Position numbers and translations under genes: made by a program
In this document: positions 19,197-27,706 of the stretch, piece by piece
How positions within the stretch are numbered: position 1 is the stretch's first letter
How the letters are laid out: each line of letters begins with the position of its first letter
The notes under the pieces: generated by a model
Database searches by the model: none
The model's input: only the letters and a program-made list of their open reading frames with translations
What the model was told of the DNA's origin: nothing
Source: Pigmentiphaga sp.
GTDB taxonomy: Bacteria > Pseudomonadota > Gammaproteobacteria > Burkholderiales > Burkholderiaceae_B
DNA length: 50,852 bases
Assembly: GCF_019689535.1 (NCBI RefSeq)
Contig: NZ_JADGHH010000002.1
Location: 1-50,852, forward strand
Direction: 5' to 3'

Positions 19197-20025
19197 GCGC
19201 ATGCTGCTGCGCCTGCCATTGCGCCAAGCGCCCGGCCGACGGTGCCTCCTGCCCGTCGGCGGCGCTGAGCCAGCGCTTCCACCACGTGCGGTATTGATAA
19301 AGCGAGACCTCGCCGGTGATGTCACTCCCGATCAGCTGCCCGGCGAGCACCTCCAGTGCCTGCGCGAGATGCGACTCTGCGAGGATGCCCTGGTCCCAAT
19401 TGGTGCGCGCGACTTCGGGACTGAACACATCCTTGTCGATGGACAGGTACGTTGGCTCCCGCGATGCGGCCAGCGCGGACGACACCGCCTGCATCATTGC
19501 CTCGGGCCCGTCGAAGCTGCGCACCGCATGCCCCAACCCCAACAGCCGGGCCCAGCCGACGTCCACGTTCATGCACCAATAGCTGAGCTTGCCCGAAGCC
19601 AGCGGGCGCAAATAGTTTTCCCAACTATGCCCCCATCCAACGTCGGAAGAAGTGATGCCAATGACGTGCACGTGCGTGACAAAAGGCAGCGCGGCCACCC
19701 TCCGCACCCAAGAACCGCAGTGGATCCCGAACAAATAGCGCATGTTGTCGGGGTGGTTGTCGAACACCACGACCCGGAACGGCCCCCGGTCGCGCAGGCG
19801 TTCGATGAGCGGCCAGCTCAGGTGGTGGAAATCGCCACTTCCCATCAGCACCGGCCCATGGGCGGCAGGCAGCATGGCATCCAGCTCGCGCCACAGCGCA
19901 CGGAAGGTAGACAGCGAGCAGCCGAAGCGGACGGCCTCCTGCCATCCTTGGAGGGGCAACACCACGGCCCCCTCGGTCGGACCGCACGCGCCGTCGAAAT
20001 CAAGGATCAGCGGCCCGCCATTCAT
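19150..20025 (-). CDS. Divergent ureohydrolase (arginase/agmatinase-like fold)
   Basis: Putative Mn-ligand motifs GSGDFHH, VFDNHPDNMRY, YLSIDKDVFSP; start ATG at 20025 overlaps the upstream TAA. Confidence 0.7.
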   Translation of the reverse strand: MNGGPLILDFDGACGPTEGAVVLPLQGWQEAVRFGCSLSTFRALWRELDAMLPAAHGPVLMGSGDFHHLSWPLIERLRDRGPFRVVVFDNHPDNMRYLFGIHCGSWVRRVAALPFVTHVHVIGITSSDVGWGHSWENYLRPLASGKLSYWCMNVDVGWARLLGLGHAVRSFDGPEAMMQAVSSALAASREPTYLSIDKDVFSPEVARTNWDQGILAESHLAQALEVLAGQLIGSDITGEVSLYQYRTWWKRWLSAADGQEAPSAGRLAQWQAQQHALNARLIDLLSAASGD

Positions 20026-21137
20026 TAGGAGCGCTCCTCGCTCCAGGCCCGATCGCCCTCGAAGCGCCCCGCAAGACGGCGCAACACGGCGCGCAGCAGC
20101 GGATTGCGTATGTACACGGCATGCCGGGTGAAGGTGAACGATGCGCCCAGGTAGGACTTCACCTGGGGATCGGTCCAACCCGCGATGTAATAGCGCAGCC
20201 CGCGCTCGCGCGCGTACTCGAGGTTTACCATCCAGCTGACGAAATACAAGTTGCACTCCCGGGCCTCGGGATAACGCAAGCCGATGTATTTGTCGACCAG
20301 ATTGCCCTCGCACTCGAAGCAGAGGTTGTACCCGATCATCTCGCCGCGGCGGCGGTAAATGAAAACGATGCCGCCGCTGTCCCCGTCCTGTAGCACCCGC
20401 TCGAAAAACGCTTCGGTCAGGCGGTCGAAATGGATTTCGCTCTGCGCATATACGTTCATGTATAGCGCATAGAACTCCTTGAGCACTTCGGGATCACGAA
20501 ACCGCGGATCGCCGGTCCTGGCCTGCTCGATCTCCAGCTCCGCACGCCTTTTCAGCTTGCGCCGGATATCCTTGCGCCGCGAATGCGAGAGGCGCCCGAG
20601 ATAGGCGTCCTGGCTGTCGAAGTCGATCGGTACATACGCGAGCGCCTGCCCTTCGACCAACACATAGCCTTCCTTCTCGCAGGCACGGGCCAGCGCCGCA
20701 GCATGCTCGTTCTCTTCCCGGCTCAACAACGGAGACGACTGGGGCAAATCCTTGACGATCAAGAACGGGTGCTGGCCTCCGTACTCCGCCTTCCATTGCG
20801 CAGCCAAGCGGTCGGGATCGCTACCGCTCGCCAGCAGCGCATATTCCGTCACGGTCGTGCCGACAAAAGCGGTGAGCGGCTGCAGGAAGCGCCGCCACCA
20901 GCGAAATCCCGGCAGGCGTCGGAGAAAGCGCTTGGCATCGTCATCCGCGGTCGTCAAGAGATCGAACCGCGCACGAAACATGGGACCGCCGTACGCGGTC
21001 ACCCAAGCGGAAAAGCCCTCAGGCGGGCAGGCCAGGAAATGGCCCACCAGCCCTTCGGGCTCCAGTCGATTCAGGTAAGGCCGGAGAAAGTCCGGGGTCG
21101 CCCCCGGACCGGTGCCATCAACCGCCTTTCTTTGCAC
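20025..21137 (-). CDS. GNAT/FemAB-like acyl- or aminoacyl-transferase (peptidogalycan/DUF482-like)
   Basis: LSHSRRKDIRRKLKRR, EFYALYMNVYAQSEIHFDRLTEAFFERVL, GEMIGYNLCFECEGNLVDKYIGLRYPEARECNLYF. Confidence 0.65.
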   Translation of the reverse strand: MQRKAVDGTGPGATPDFLRPYLNRLEPEGLVGHFLACPPEGFSAWVTAYGGPMFRARFDLLTTADDDAKRFLRRLPGFRWWRRFLQPLTAFVGTTVTEYALLASGSDPDRLAAQWKAEYGGQHPFLIVKDLPQSSPLLSREENEHAAALARACEKEGYVLVEGQALAYVPIDFDSQDAYLGRLSHSRRKDIRRKLKRRAELEIEQARTGDPRFRDPEVLKEFYALYMNVYAQSEIHFDRLTEAFFERVLQDGDSGGIVFIYRRRGEMIGYNLCFECEGNLVDKYIGLRYPEARECNLYFVSWMVNLEYARERGLRYYIAGWTDPQVKSYLGASFTFTRHAVYIRNPLLRAVLRRLAGRFEGDRAWSEERS

Positions 21138-22494
21138 GGGTCAACAGCTGGTCGAGCAGCGCCAGGCCCTGGTCGATTTCTTCCGGCGTGATGTGCAGAG
21201 ACGGCGCGAAGGTAATGACGTTCTTGTAGTAGCCGCCGACGTCGAGGACCAGCCCCATCTTCTTGCCCTTGTAGTCCAGGTCGCCGGACAGGCCGATGTC
21301 GACCATGCGGTCGAGCAGCGGCTTGTTGGGCGTGAACCCGTCTTCGGTGCAGATCTCCGCACGCAAGGCCAGGCCCAGGCCGTCCACGTCGCCGATTTCC
21401 GGATGGCGCTTCTGCAAATCCTTCAAGCCTTCCAGGAAATGAGCGCCGCGCGCCATGACCATGGACTCGTAGTCCACCTCGGCCAGCATCTTCATGGTTT
21501 CCAGGCCGACGGCGGTGCCGAGCGGATTGGATGCGAACGTGGAATGGGTCGACCCCGGCGGGAAAACCGTGGGGTTGATCAGCTCTTCCCGCGCCCACAG
21601 GCCGGCCAGCGGATTCAATCCGTTGGTCAGCGCCTTGCCGAACACCAGCACGTCCGGCTTGACCCCGAAATGTTCGATGGCCCAGAGCTTGCCGGTTCGA
21701 TAGAACCCCATCTGGATCTCGTCGACCACCAACAGGATGCCGTACTGGTCGAGCACCTTCTTCAGGCCCTTGAAGAAGCCAGGCGGCGGAATGACATAGC
21801 CGCCCGTGCCCTGGATGGCCTCGACGTAGAACGCGGCATATTCGGCCTGGCCCACCTTGGGATCCCAGACGCCGTTGTACTCGGTCTCGAACAGGCGGGC
21901 AAACTGGGCCACGCAGTGCTCGCTGTATTCCTCAGGCGTCATGCCGCGCGGACGGCGGAACGGATAGGGGAACGGCACGAAATACGCACGCTCGCCGAAA
22001 TGGCCGTAGCGGCGGCGATAGCGATAGCTCGAGGTAATGGCCGACGCACCAAGCGTGCGGCCATGATAGCCGCCCTCGAAGGCGAACATCAGGCTCTTGC
22101 CGCCGGTGGCATTGCGCACCAGCTTGAGGGAATCCTCGATGGACTGCGAGCCACCTACGTTGAAGTGCACGCGCCCCTTGTAGCCGAATTTGCGCTCGGC
22201 GTCCTGGGCGATGACCTTGGCCAGCTCGATCTTGGTGGGATGCAGGTATTGGCTGGCCACCTGGGGCAGGATGTCCAGTTGGCGCTTGAGCACATTGTTC
22301 AGGCGCTCATTGCCGTAGCCGAAGTTGACGGCGGAGTACCACATCTGCAGGTCGAGATATGGCGTGCCGTTGGCATCGAACATGTAGCTGCCTTCGCAGC
22401 GCTCGAAAATCTTGGGGGGATTGACGTAATGGACGGTATCCCCGAACGAGCAGTATTGTGCCTCGTCGGCAAGCAGTTGGGATTCGGTGGTCAT
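21118..22494 (-). CDS. Class III PLP aminotransferase (ornithine-aminotransferase-like superfamily)
   Basis: FAFEGGYHGRTLGASAIT, VEAIQGTGGYVIPP, LVVDEIQMGFYRTGKLWA, VLVFGKALTNG (PLP Lys), STFASNPLG. Confidence 0.88.
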   Translation of the reverse strand: MTTESQLLADEAQYCSFGDTVHYVNPPKIFERCEGSYMFDANGTPYLDLQMWYSAVNFGYGNERLNNVLKRQLDILPQVASQYLHPTKIELAKVIAQDAERKFGYKGRVHFNVGGSQSIEDSLKLVRNATGGKSLMFAFEGGYHGRTLGASAITSSYRYRRRYGHFGERAYFVPFPYPFRRPRGMTPEEYSEHCVAQFARLFETEYNGVWDPKVGQAEYAAFYVEAIQGTGGYVIPPPGFFKGLKKVLDQYGILLVVDEIQMGFYRTGKLWAIEHFGVKPDVLVFGKALTNGLNPLAGLWAREELINPTVFPPGSTHSTFASNPLGTAVGLETMKMLAEVDYESMVMARGAHFLEGLKDLQKRHPEIGDVDGLGLALRAEICTEDGFTPNKPLLDRMVDIGLSGDLDYKGKKMGLVLDVGGYYKNVITFAPSLHITPEEIDQGLALLDQLLTRAKKGG

Positions 22495-22869
22495 TAAAGG
22501 GAAACCTCGGGGGAGATCAGTTACAGCCGCAGTCAGTTTTTGGGCCGAACGCCCAATGCTTGTCATTGTGATGATGGGGGGTTTACGGAAACGTCACCAC
22601 AACCCTTCGCGACCCGCATCGCGAAGTATCGCAGAAATACCGCCATCTGTAGGTGTCCGACCCCTCCAGCCGCCGTCTTTGTTGTAATGGACGCATAGCT
22701 AATCGGAACACCGGGTTGCGCGCGGCGCGATACATTACCATTTGGCCAGATTGTTTGCACGGCGGCGCGACCTCCCCGTCGCACGGTAACTAACAGTAAG
22801 ATCACGTCTGGCCATAACCCCTTCGCCTGCCCGGCGCCGCCGCCAGGCCGAACCGCCGCTTCCTACGTC

Positions 22870-24432
22870 ATGCCGTTTTTCCGTTTCCTGCCGCCGGCCG
22901 CCCGGCTCCCGGTTCGTCCGGCGCTACGCCTCATGCTGCTTTTCGCGTCCGCGGCCCTCGCCGGATGCATGAGCATGCCCGAGCCCTCCTTGCCGGCAGG
23001 CGCGCCCAGCCAATGGCGCAACGCCACTGATGCCCCGGCCCCCGACCCGGCGTCCTGGTGGAAAATCTACGGCGATCCGACCCTGGACCAGCTCGTCGAA
23101 CAGGCGCTCGCGGACAACCTCACCGTGGCCGAGGCCCATACCCGCCTCCAGGCGGCCCGGCTCCTGCATGGAGTAGCCGAAGGGCCCTATCGCCCTGAAT
23201 TCGCCTTCCGCACGCGCGATGCGGTTGCCGCCGATGCGCGCAGCTCCTACTTCCAAGCCGGCTTCGACGCGACCTGGGAGCTCGGGCTCTTCGGCCGGGC
23301 CGAAGCCGCCGAGCGCTTGGCCCGCGCCGACGTCGATGCCGCCGCGGCGACGCTGCAAGGCGCGCGCATCAGCGTCGTGGCCGAGGTGGTCCGCGCCTAT
23401 CGCGAATTACGCCACGCGCAAATGCGCGAGCGATTGCTCAACGAGGCCGTCGCGCTGCGGGCGCGGCACGTGGAACTGGTATCGCTGCGGCATCGCACGC
23501 GCCTGGCGTCCGGGGCGGATCTCGATCGCGCACGCGCTGCCCTGGAAGAGGCCCGCGCGGCGCTCGCCGACCCCCGCGTGGCGATACGCCAGAGTGCGCT
23601 GCGCCTGGCCACGCTGCTTGGCCGCAGCGAACCGGACCCATCCTGGACGAAGGCGCCGGCCGCCACGGCGCTTCCCCCGCTGCGGGCCGCCATACGCAGC
23701 ACGCCGGCCGACCTGCTGCGCGCACGGCCGGACATCCGGATGGCGCAGGCCCGCGTGCTCCACGCCGCGGGAGCGCTCGGCATCGCACGCGCAGACCTCT
23801 ACCCGCGCCTGGGGCTGGGCGGCTCCCTGACCATCGCCAGCAATTTCGCCAATAACTTCAATCGTCGCAGCGAATCCAGCACGAGTACGCAAGCCATCTT
23901 CTCGCTCGGACCCTTGATCGACATCCCCCTGTTCGACTACGGACGCCGGCAGGCCGCCGAACGGGCCCGCAGCGCTGAACTGGATGCCGCCCTGCTAGCC
24001 TACCGGCAAACGGTGCTGAGCAGCGCGGCGGAAGCTGAAGCGGCCTTGATAGAGCTCGATGAATATCGCAAGCGCCGCGAAGCCGAGGAAAAAGCCGTCC
24101 AGGCGCTCGACGGCGCGCTCGAGCGGGCACGCCGGCTCGAGGCCGCCAAGCTTGCCAGCGAACTCGACCACCTCGATCTCGCCGCACGCCGCATCCAGGC
24201 GCAATTGGCCGTGTCGGCCACCACCCTGGCGCAGGACCTGGCCTTCATCTCGCTGCACAAGGCGGTGGGCGGCGGCCCGCTTCCCGCCGATACTCCCGGA
24301 TTGGGCCTCAGCGGCGACGAGCCCGCAGGCTCTCTCCCTCCGTCCGCGTCTCGCTCCACGGACGCGGCCGCCCCTGCGGGGTCGCTGCCGGGTCCGCGCT
24401 GTGCCGGATGCACCCTGGCCCAACGGGATTGA
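22870..24432 (+). CDS. NodT-family outer-membrane efflux lipoprotein
   Basis: Lipobox LAGC; DPASWWKIYGDPTLDQLVEQALADNLTVAEAHTRLQAAR; GIARADLYPRLGLGGSLT. Confidence 0.9.
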   Translation: MPFFRFLPPAARLPVRPALRLMLLFASAALAGCMSMPEPSLPAGAPSQWRNATDAPAPDPASWWKIYGDPTLDQLVEQALADNLTVAEAHTRLQAARLLHGVAEGPYRPEFAFRTRDAVAADARSSYFQAGFDATWELGLFGRAEAAERLARADVDAAAATLQGARISVVAEVVRAYRELRHAQMRERLLNEAVALRARHVELVSLRHRTRLASGADLDRARAALEEARAALADPRVAIRQSALRLATLLGRSEPDPSWTKAPAATALPPLRAAIRSTPADLLRARPDIRMAQARVLHAAGALGIARADLYPRLGLGGSLTIASNFANNFNRRSESSTSTQAIFSLGPLIDIPLFDYGRRQAAERARSAELDAALLAYRQTVLSSAAEAEAALIELDEYRKRREAEEKAVQALDGALERARRLEAAKLASELDHLDLAARRIQAQLAVSATTLAQDLAFISLHKAVGGGPLPADTPGLGLSGDEPAGSLPPSASRSTDAAAPAGSLPGPRCAGCTLAQRD

Positions 24433-24435
24433 GAC

Positions 24436-25560
24436 ATGCTGGCCCGCAAGACCCTCATACACGAATGGCCCCGCTTCCTGCCCGCCGTCATCGCGGTGGC
24501 CTTCTCGGGGCTGCTGCTGCTCGCGCAAGCCGCGCTGGTGCTCGGCATCTTCGGCAACGCAGCGGTCTACGTCAACGGCTCCCGCGGGGATCTATGGATA
24601 GGCTCGCCCGGGACGCAAAGCATCGACCAGGGGCTTCCCTTGAGCCCCGAGATCGAAATGCCCCTGCGCATGGACCCGGGCATCGCGGCGGTCGAACCTT
24701 TCTACCTGCGCTATGCCGAATGGCGCAGCCCCGAAACCCGGGGCGGCATGAGCGTCGCCGTATCCGGCATCAACGTGCGCCCCGACGGCCTGCTGTTTTC
24801 CCGGGTCTTGCCACTGGACCTGCGCGAGCGGCTGGCCGAAGTCGGCGCCATCATCGTAGACCGCGCCGACCTGCAAAAGCTGCGCACCCGGCCCGGTGGC
24901 CAGGCCACGCTCAACGGCCATCCCGTGCGCGTGGTCGGCGTGGTCAACGGACTGCGCGCGCTGGACGGCGCCAACGTCCTCGCCTCGGCCGAGACCGCGC
25001 AGTTGATCAGCACGCCAGAGGAAGGCAGCCTGCCGACCTACTTCGTCGCCGAAGTGCGCGACCGCACCCAGGTTGCAGCCGTGCGCGAGCGCCTGTCGCA
25101 GCACCGCAGCTTCGGCGCATATGAGGTCTGGACCAGCGAAGCCTTCTCCAGAAAGACCCAGCTCTACTGGCTGCTGCAAACCGGCGCGGGCGCGGGCGTC
25201 CTTTTCCTCGCCGCGGTGGTGTTCGTCGCAGGGGCTGCCATCACCAGCCAAACGCTGATTGCCGCCATCGCCGGCTCCATGCGCGCCTACGCCACGCTCA
25301 AGGCCATGGGGGTAGGGGTGTCCGCGTTGCGCAACGTCGTGCTACAGCAGGCCTTGGGCGTGGGCCTGACCGGCACCGCGCTGGCCGCCATTCTGTGCGC
25401 TGCGCTGCTCGCGGTGGCGCACAATCAAAACGTGCCGGTGCGCATGACCCCCTTCGTGGCGCTCGTTTGCGCGGCCCTGGTCATGGGCATCGCCCTCATC
25501 TCGGGGCTATTCGCCGTGCGCCGGGTGCTCCGGGAAGACCCGGCCAGCCTGCTACGCTGA
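24436..25560 (+). CDS. FtsX-like/DevC-like ABC transporter permease
   Basis: N-terminal TM, large periplasmic domain, three C-terminal TMs with YATLKAMGVGVSALRNVVLQQ; 3 bp after the OMF stop. Confidence 0.85.
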   Translation: MLARKTLIHEWPRFLPAVIAVAFSGLLLLAQAALVLGIFGNAAVYVNGSRGDLWIGSPGTQSIDQGLPLSPEIEMPLRMDPGIAAVEPFYLRYAEWRSPETRGGMSVAVSGINVRPDGLLFSRVLPLDLRERLAEVGAIIVDRADLQKLRTRPGGQATLNGHPVRVVGVVNGLRALDGANVLASAETAQLISTPEEGSLPTYFVAEVRDRTQVAAVRERLSQHRSFGAYEVWTSEAFSRKTQLYWLLQTGAGAGVLFLAAVVFVAGAAITSQTLIAAIAGSMRAYATLKAMGVGVSALRNVVLQQALGVGLTGTALAAILCAALLAVAHNQNVPVRMTPFVALVCAALVMGIALISGLFAVRRVLREDPASLLR

Positions 25561-26421
25561 TCAGTCGCGCAGCGGCTTGGCGTCGCCGGGCCAATCGCGA
25601 CGGGTAGAAAACATGGGTAACAGGCGCGCATCGTCCACCTTCATCGGCGCCAGCCGCGGCCGCAACGCGCGGGCACGCTCGGCCAGCGTCTCGCGGTCGG
25701 GCAAGCCGCCGGTGGAGGCGAGGATGACGCGGTTGGCGCTGCGCAGGTTGTAGAACTCGCCGAAGACCTCGGCATAGGTAGCCGATTCGCTGGCATACGA
25801 AGCGCTGGAGGCAAAGGTATTGGAGGCGAGGACGCCTCCCGGCACCAGGATCGCGCGCACTTCGCGCATGAACTCCACGGTCGAAAGGTGGCGGGGAATA
25901 TAGGTCTCGTCGAAGGCGTCCAGCATGACGAGGTCGTAGCGATCGCCGCTGCGGCCGGCCGCCTGCACGAATTCCCGGCCGTCGGCCACGTGCACCCGCA
26001 TGTTCGGCCCCTCCCGGAAGCCGAAGAACTGGTGCGCCACGCGCACCACGGCCGGATCGATCTCGACCACGTCGATCCGGGCCTGCGGGACGGCGCTCGC
26101 CAGCGCCGTGGGCAGGCTGCCTCCCCCGAGCCCGATGATGAGGATGCGTTGGGGATCCGGCCGCAGGTAAAGCGCCCCCATCATCATGCGGGTGTAATCG
26201 AAGAGCAGCTCGTGGGGACGCTCGGGCAACTGGCAGCTCTGCCGGCCCGGCGCGAACACGCTGCCGAACTTCATGCAGCGCTCGCCGCCGGCCTCATAGA
26301 CCACGATGTCTTCAAAAGCGGATTTTTCGCTGTGGAGAATGGTCTGGGCGCACAGCGGCGTGGCCGCCAGCACCAGCCACGCCGCTGCACAGGCTTTCAG
26401 GCGTGCGTACCGCATGGACAT
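25561..26421 (-). CDS. Spermidine synthase-like SAM-dependent protein with a signal peptide
   Basis: ILIIGLGGGSLPTAL, IDVVEIDPAVVRVA, DLVMLDAFDETYIP; N-terminus MSMRYARLKACAAAWLVLAATPLCAQ looks like a Sec signal. Confidence 0.8.
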   Translation of the reverse strand: MSMRYARLKACAAAWLVLAATPLCAQTILHSEKSAFEDIVVYEAGGERCMKFGSVFAPGRQSCQLPERPHELLFDYTRMMMGALYLRPDPQRILIIGLGGGSLPTALASAVPQARIDVVEIDPAVVRVAHQFFGFREGPNMRVHVADGREFVQAAGRSGDRYDLVMLDAFDETYIPRHLSTVEFMREVRAILVPGGVLASNTFASSASYASESATYAEVFGEFYNLRSANRVILASTGGLPDRETLAERARALRPRLAPMKVDDARLLPMFSTRRDWPGDAKPLRD

Positions 26422-26457
26422 GGATCCTGCCCCGATGTCCAGGCGGACCGGCGGGGA

Positions 26458-26868
26458 CTACTGGTTGAGGATGATGGCGGTGATGATACCGGAGGCAACG
26501 GCCACCAGCAGGTATTCGGACCCCACGCGCACCCATTGGTGGCCCGGGTGGGGACGGTACAGCCGATGGGCGTGCCAGTCATGGATCACGTGGTAGCCGC
26601 CGCGGTGGAAATGCGGCAAGCGGTCCCCGCGCGACCAATGACGCGGAGGCGGCGTCCACACATGATGGTGGATGATCTTGGGAGCACGCCCGTAACCGTG
26701 GTGGTGACCCTTGTGCTTGTGGTGCGCGCGGGGCCCGTGCTTATCGAAGTGGCTATGGCCATGGCCGGGGCCGTGCCCATGGCCCCGGCCGCGATCCTTG
26801 GCCTCCGCGACAGCGCCGAACGCCAGCCCGGCACAGGTCAACGCGACGATCAATGTTTTCCTAATCAT
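26458..26868 (-). CDS. His-rich periplasmic protein, RcnB-like
   Basis: Signal peptide MIRKTLIVALTCAGLAFGAVAEA; HGHGPGHGHSHFDKHGPRAHHKHKGHHHG; C-terminal YHVIHDWHAHRLYRPHPGHQWVRVGSEYLLV. Confidence 0.75.
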   Translation of the reverse strand: MIRKTLIVALTCAGLAFGAVAEAKDRGRGHGHGPGHGHSHFDKHGPRAHHKHKGHHHGYGRAPKIIHHHVWTPPPRHWSRGDRLPHFHRGGYHVIHDWHAHRLYRPHPGHQWVRVGSEYLLVAVASGIITAIILNQ

Positions 26869-27061
26869 GATCCGTTCCCGAGGAAACTGAAGCCTGCGTG
26901 CTGCCCACTCCGCGAACACACAAAGCTTTCGTGAAACTGACTGTACACCGGCCCTATGTGACGCGGGGACTACGTACGTAATCAATCGTGACCCCCAGGC
27001 GCCCAAGGCCGCGAAGGGCTTAGGCACCGAGCGCGCTAACTGTTGCCATTTCCAGCGCCGC

Positions 27062-27091
27062 CGAAATTAAATCGCTTGCGATTTAATTTCG
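27062..27091. promoter_or_regulatory. Perfect 14-bp-arm inverted repeat, predicted MarR/OhrR operator
   Basis: CGAAATTAAATCGC-TT-GCGATTTAATTTCG just upstream of the MarR start. Confidence 0.85.
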
Positions 27092-27102
27092 AGCTATTCA
27101 TA

Positions 27103-27564
27103 ATGACGGGCATGGACACGCCTTCCTCGAAATTCAACGCGCTGTTGCTGGACAATTTGCTGTGCTTCGCGCTGTATTCCGCCAACCTGGCCATGCACAA
27201 GCTGTACCGCCAGCTGCTCAGCGAGCTGGGGCTGACCTATCCCCAGTACCTCGCCATGCTGGTGCTTTGGGAGCGGGATGACCTGACCGTTTCCGAACTT
27301 GGCCAGCGGCTGTTCCTGGATTCGGCCACGCTCACGCCCCTGCTGAAGCGGCTCGAGGTCATGGGGCTGATTGCGCGCACGCGCAGCAAGGACGACGAAC
27401 GCCAAGTGCTCATCACCTTGACTCCCGCAGGCCGCGAGCTCAAGGCGAAGGCCACTTCCATCCCGTCAGCGGTGCTGTGCGCGAGCGCATGCAGCCCGGC
27501 ACAGCTAGCGGACCTGAAACAACAGCTGGAAACCTTGCGGAACAATCTGCTCAAACATGTTTGA
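27103..27564 (+). CDS. ohrR: MarR-family regulator, OhrR-like
   Basis: [44 protein letters not shown] with conserved N-terminal Cys; [34 protein letters not shown]. Confidence 0.88.
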   Translation: MTGMDTPSSKFNALLLDNLLCFALYSANLAMHKLYRQLLSELGLTYPQYLAMLVLWERDDLTVSELGQRLFLDSATLTPLLKRLEVMGLIARTRSKDDERQVLITLTPAGRELKAKATSIPSAVLCASACSPAQLADLKQQLETLRNNLLKHV

Positions 27565-27601
27565 GCCTGTCGGTCCATAGTGGAATGGACGTGCCCATGA
27601 C

Positions 27602-27621
27602 TTAAATAGCACGCGATTTAA
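27602..27621. promoter_or_regulatory. Second OhrR-like operator upstream of ohr
   Basis: TTAAATAGC-AC-GCGATTTAA, one mismatch between arms, sharing the TTAAATCGC half-site with 27062-27091. Confidence 0.75.
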
Positions 27622-27706
27622 TCGTCAAAGACTTATGCAGCCGATCCCGGGCGCGCCGGTTGCATCCTGAACAGCGCCCTCGCCACATCAACGAAGGAGC
27701 TTCATC

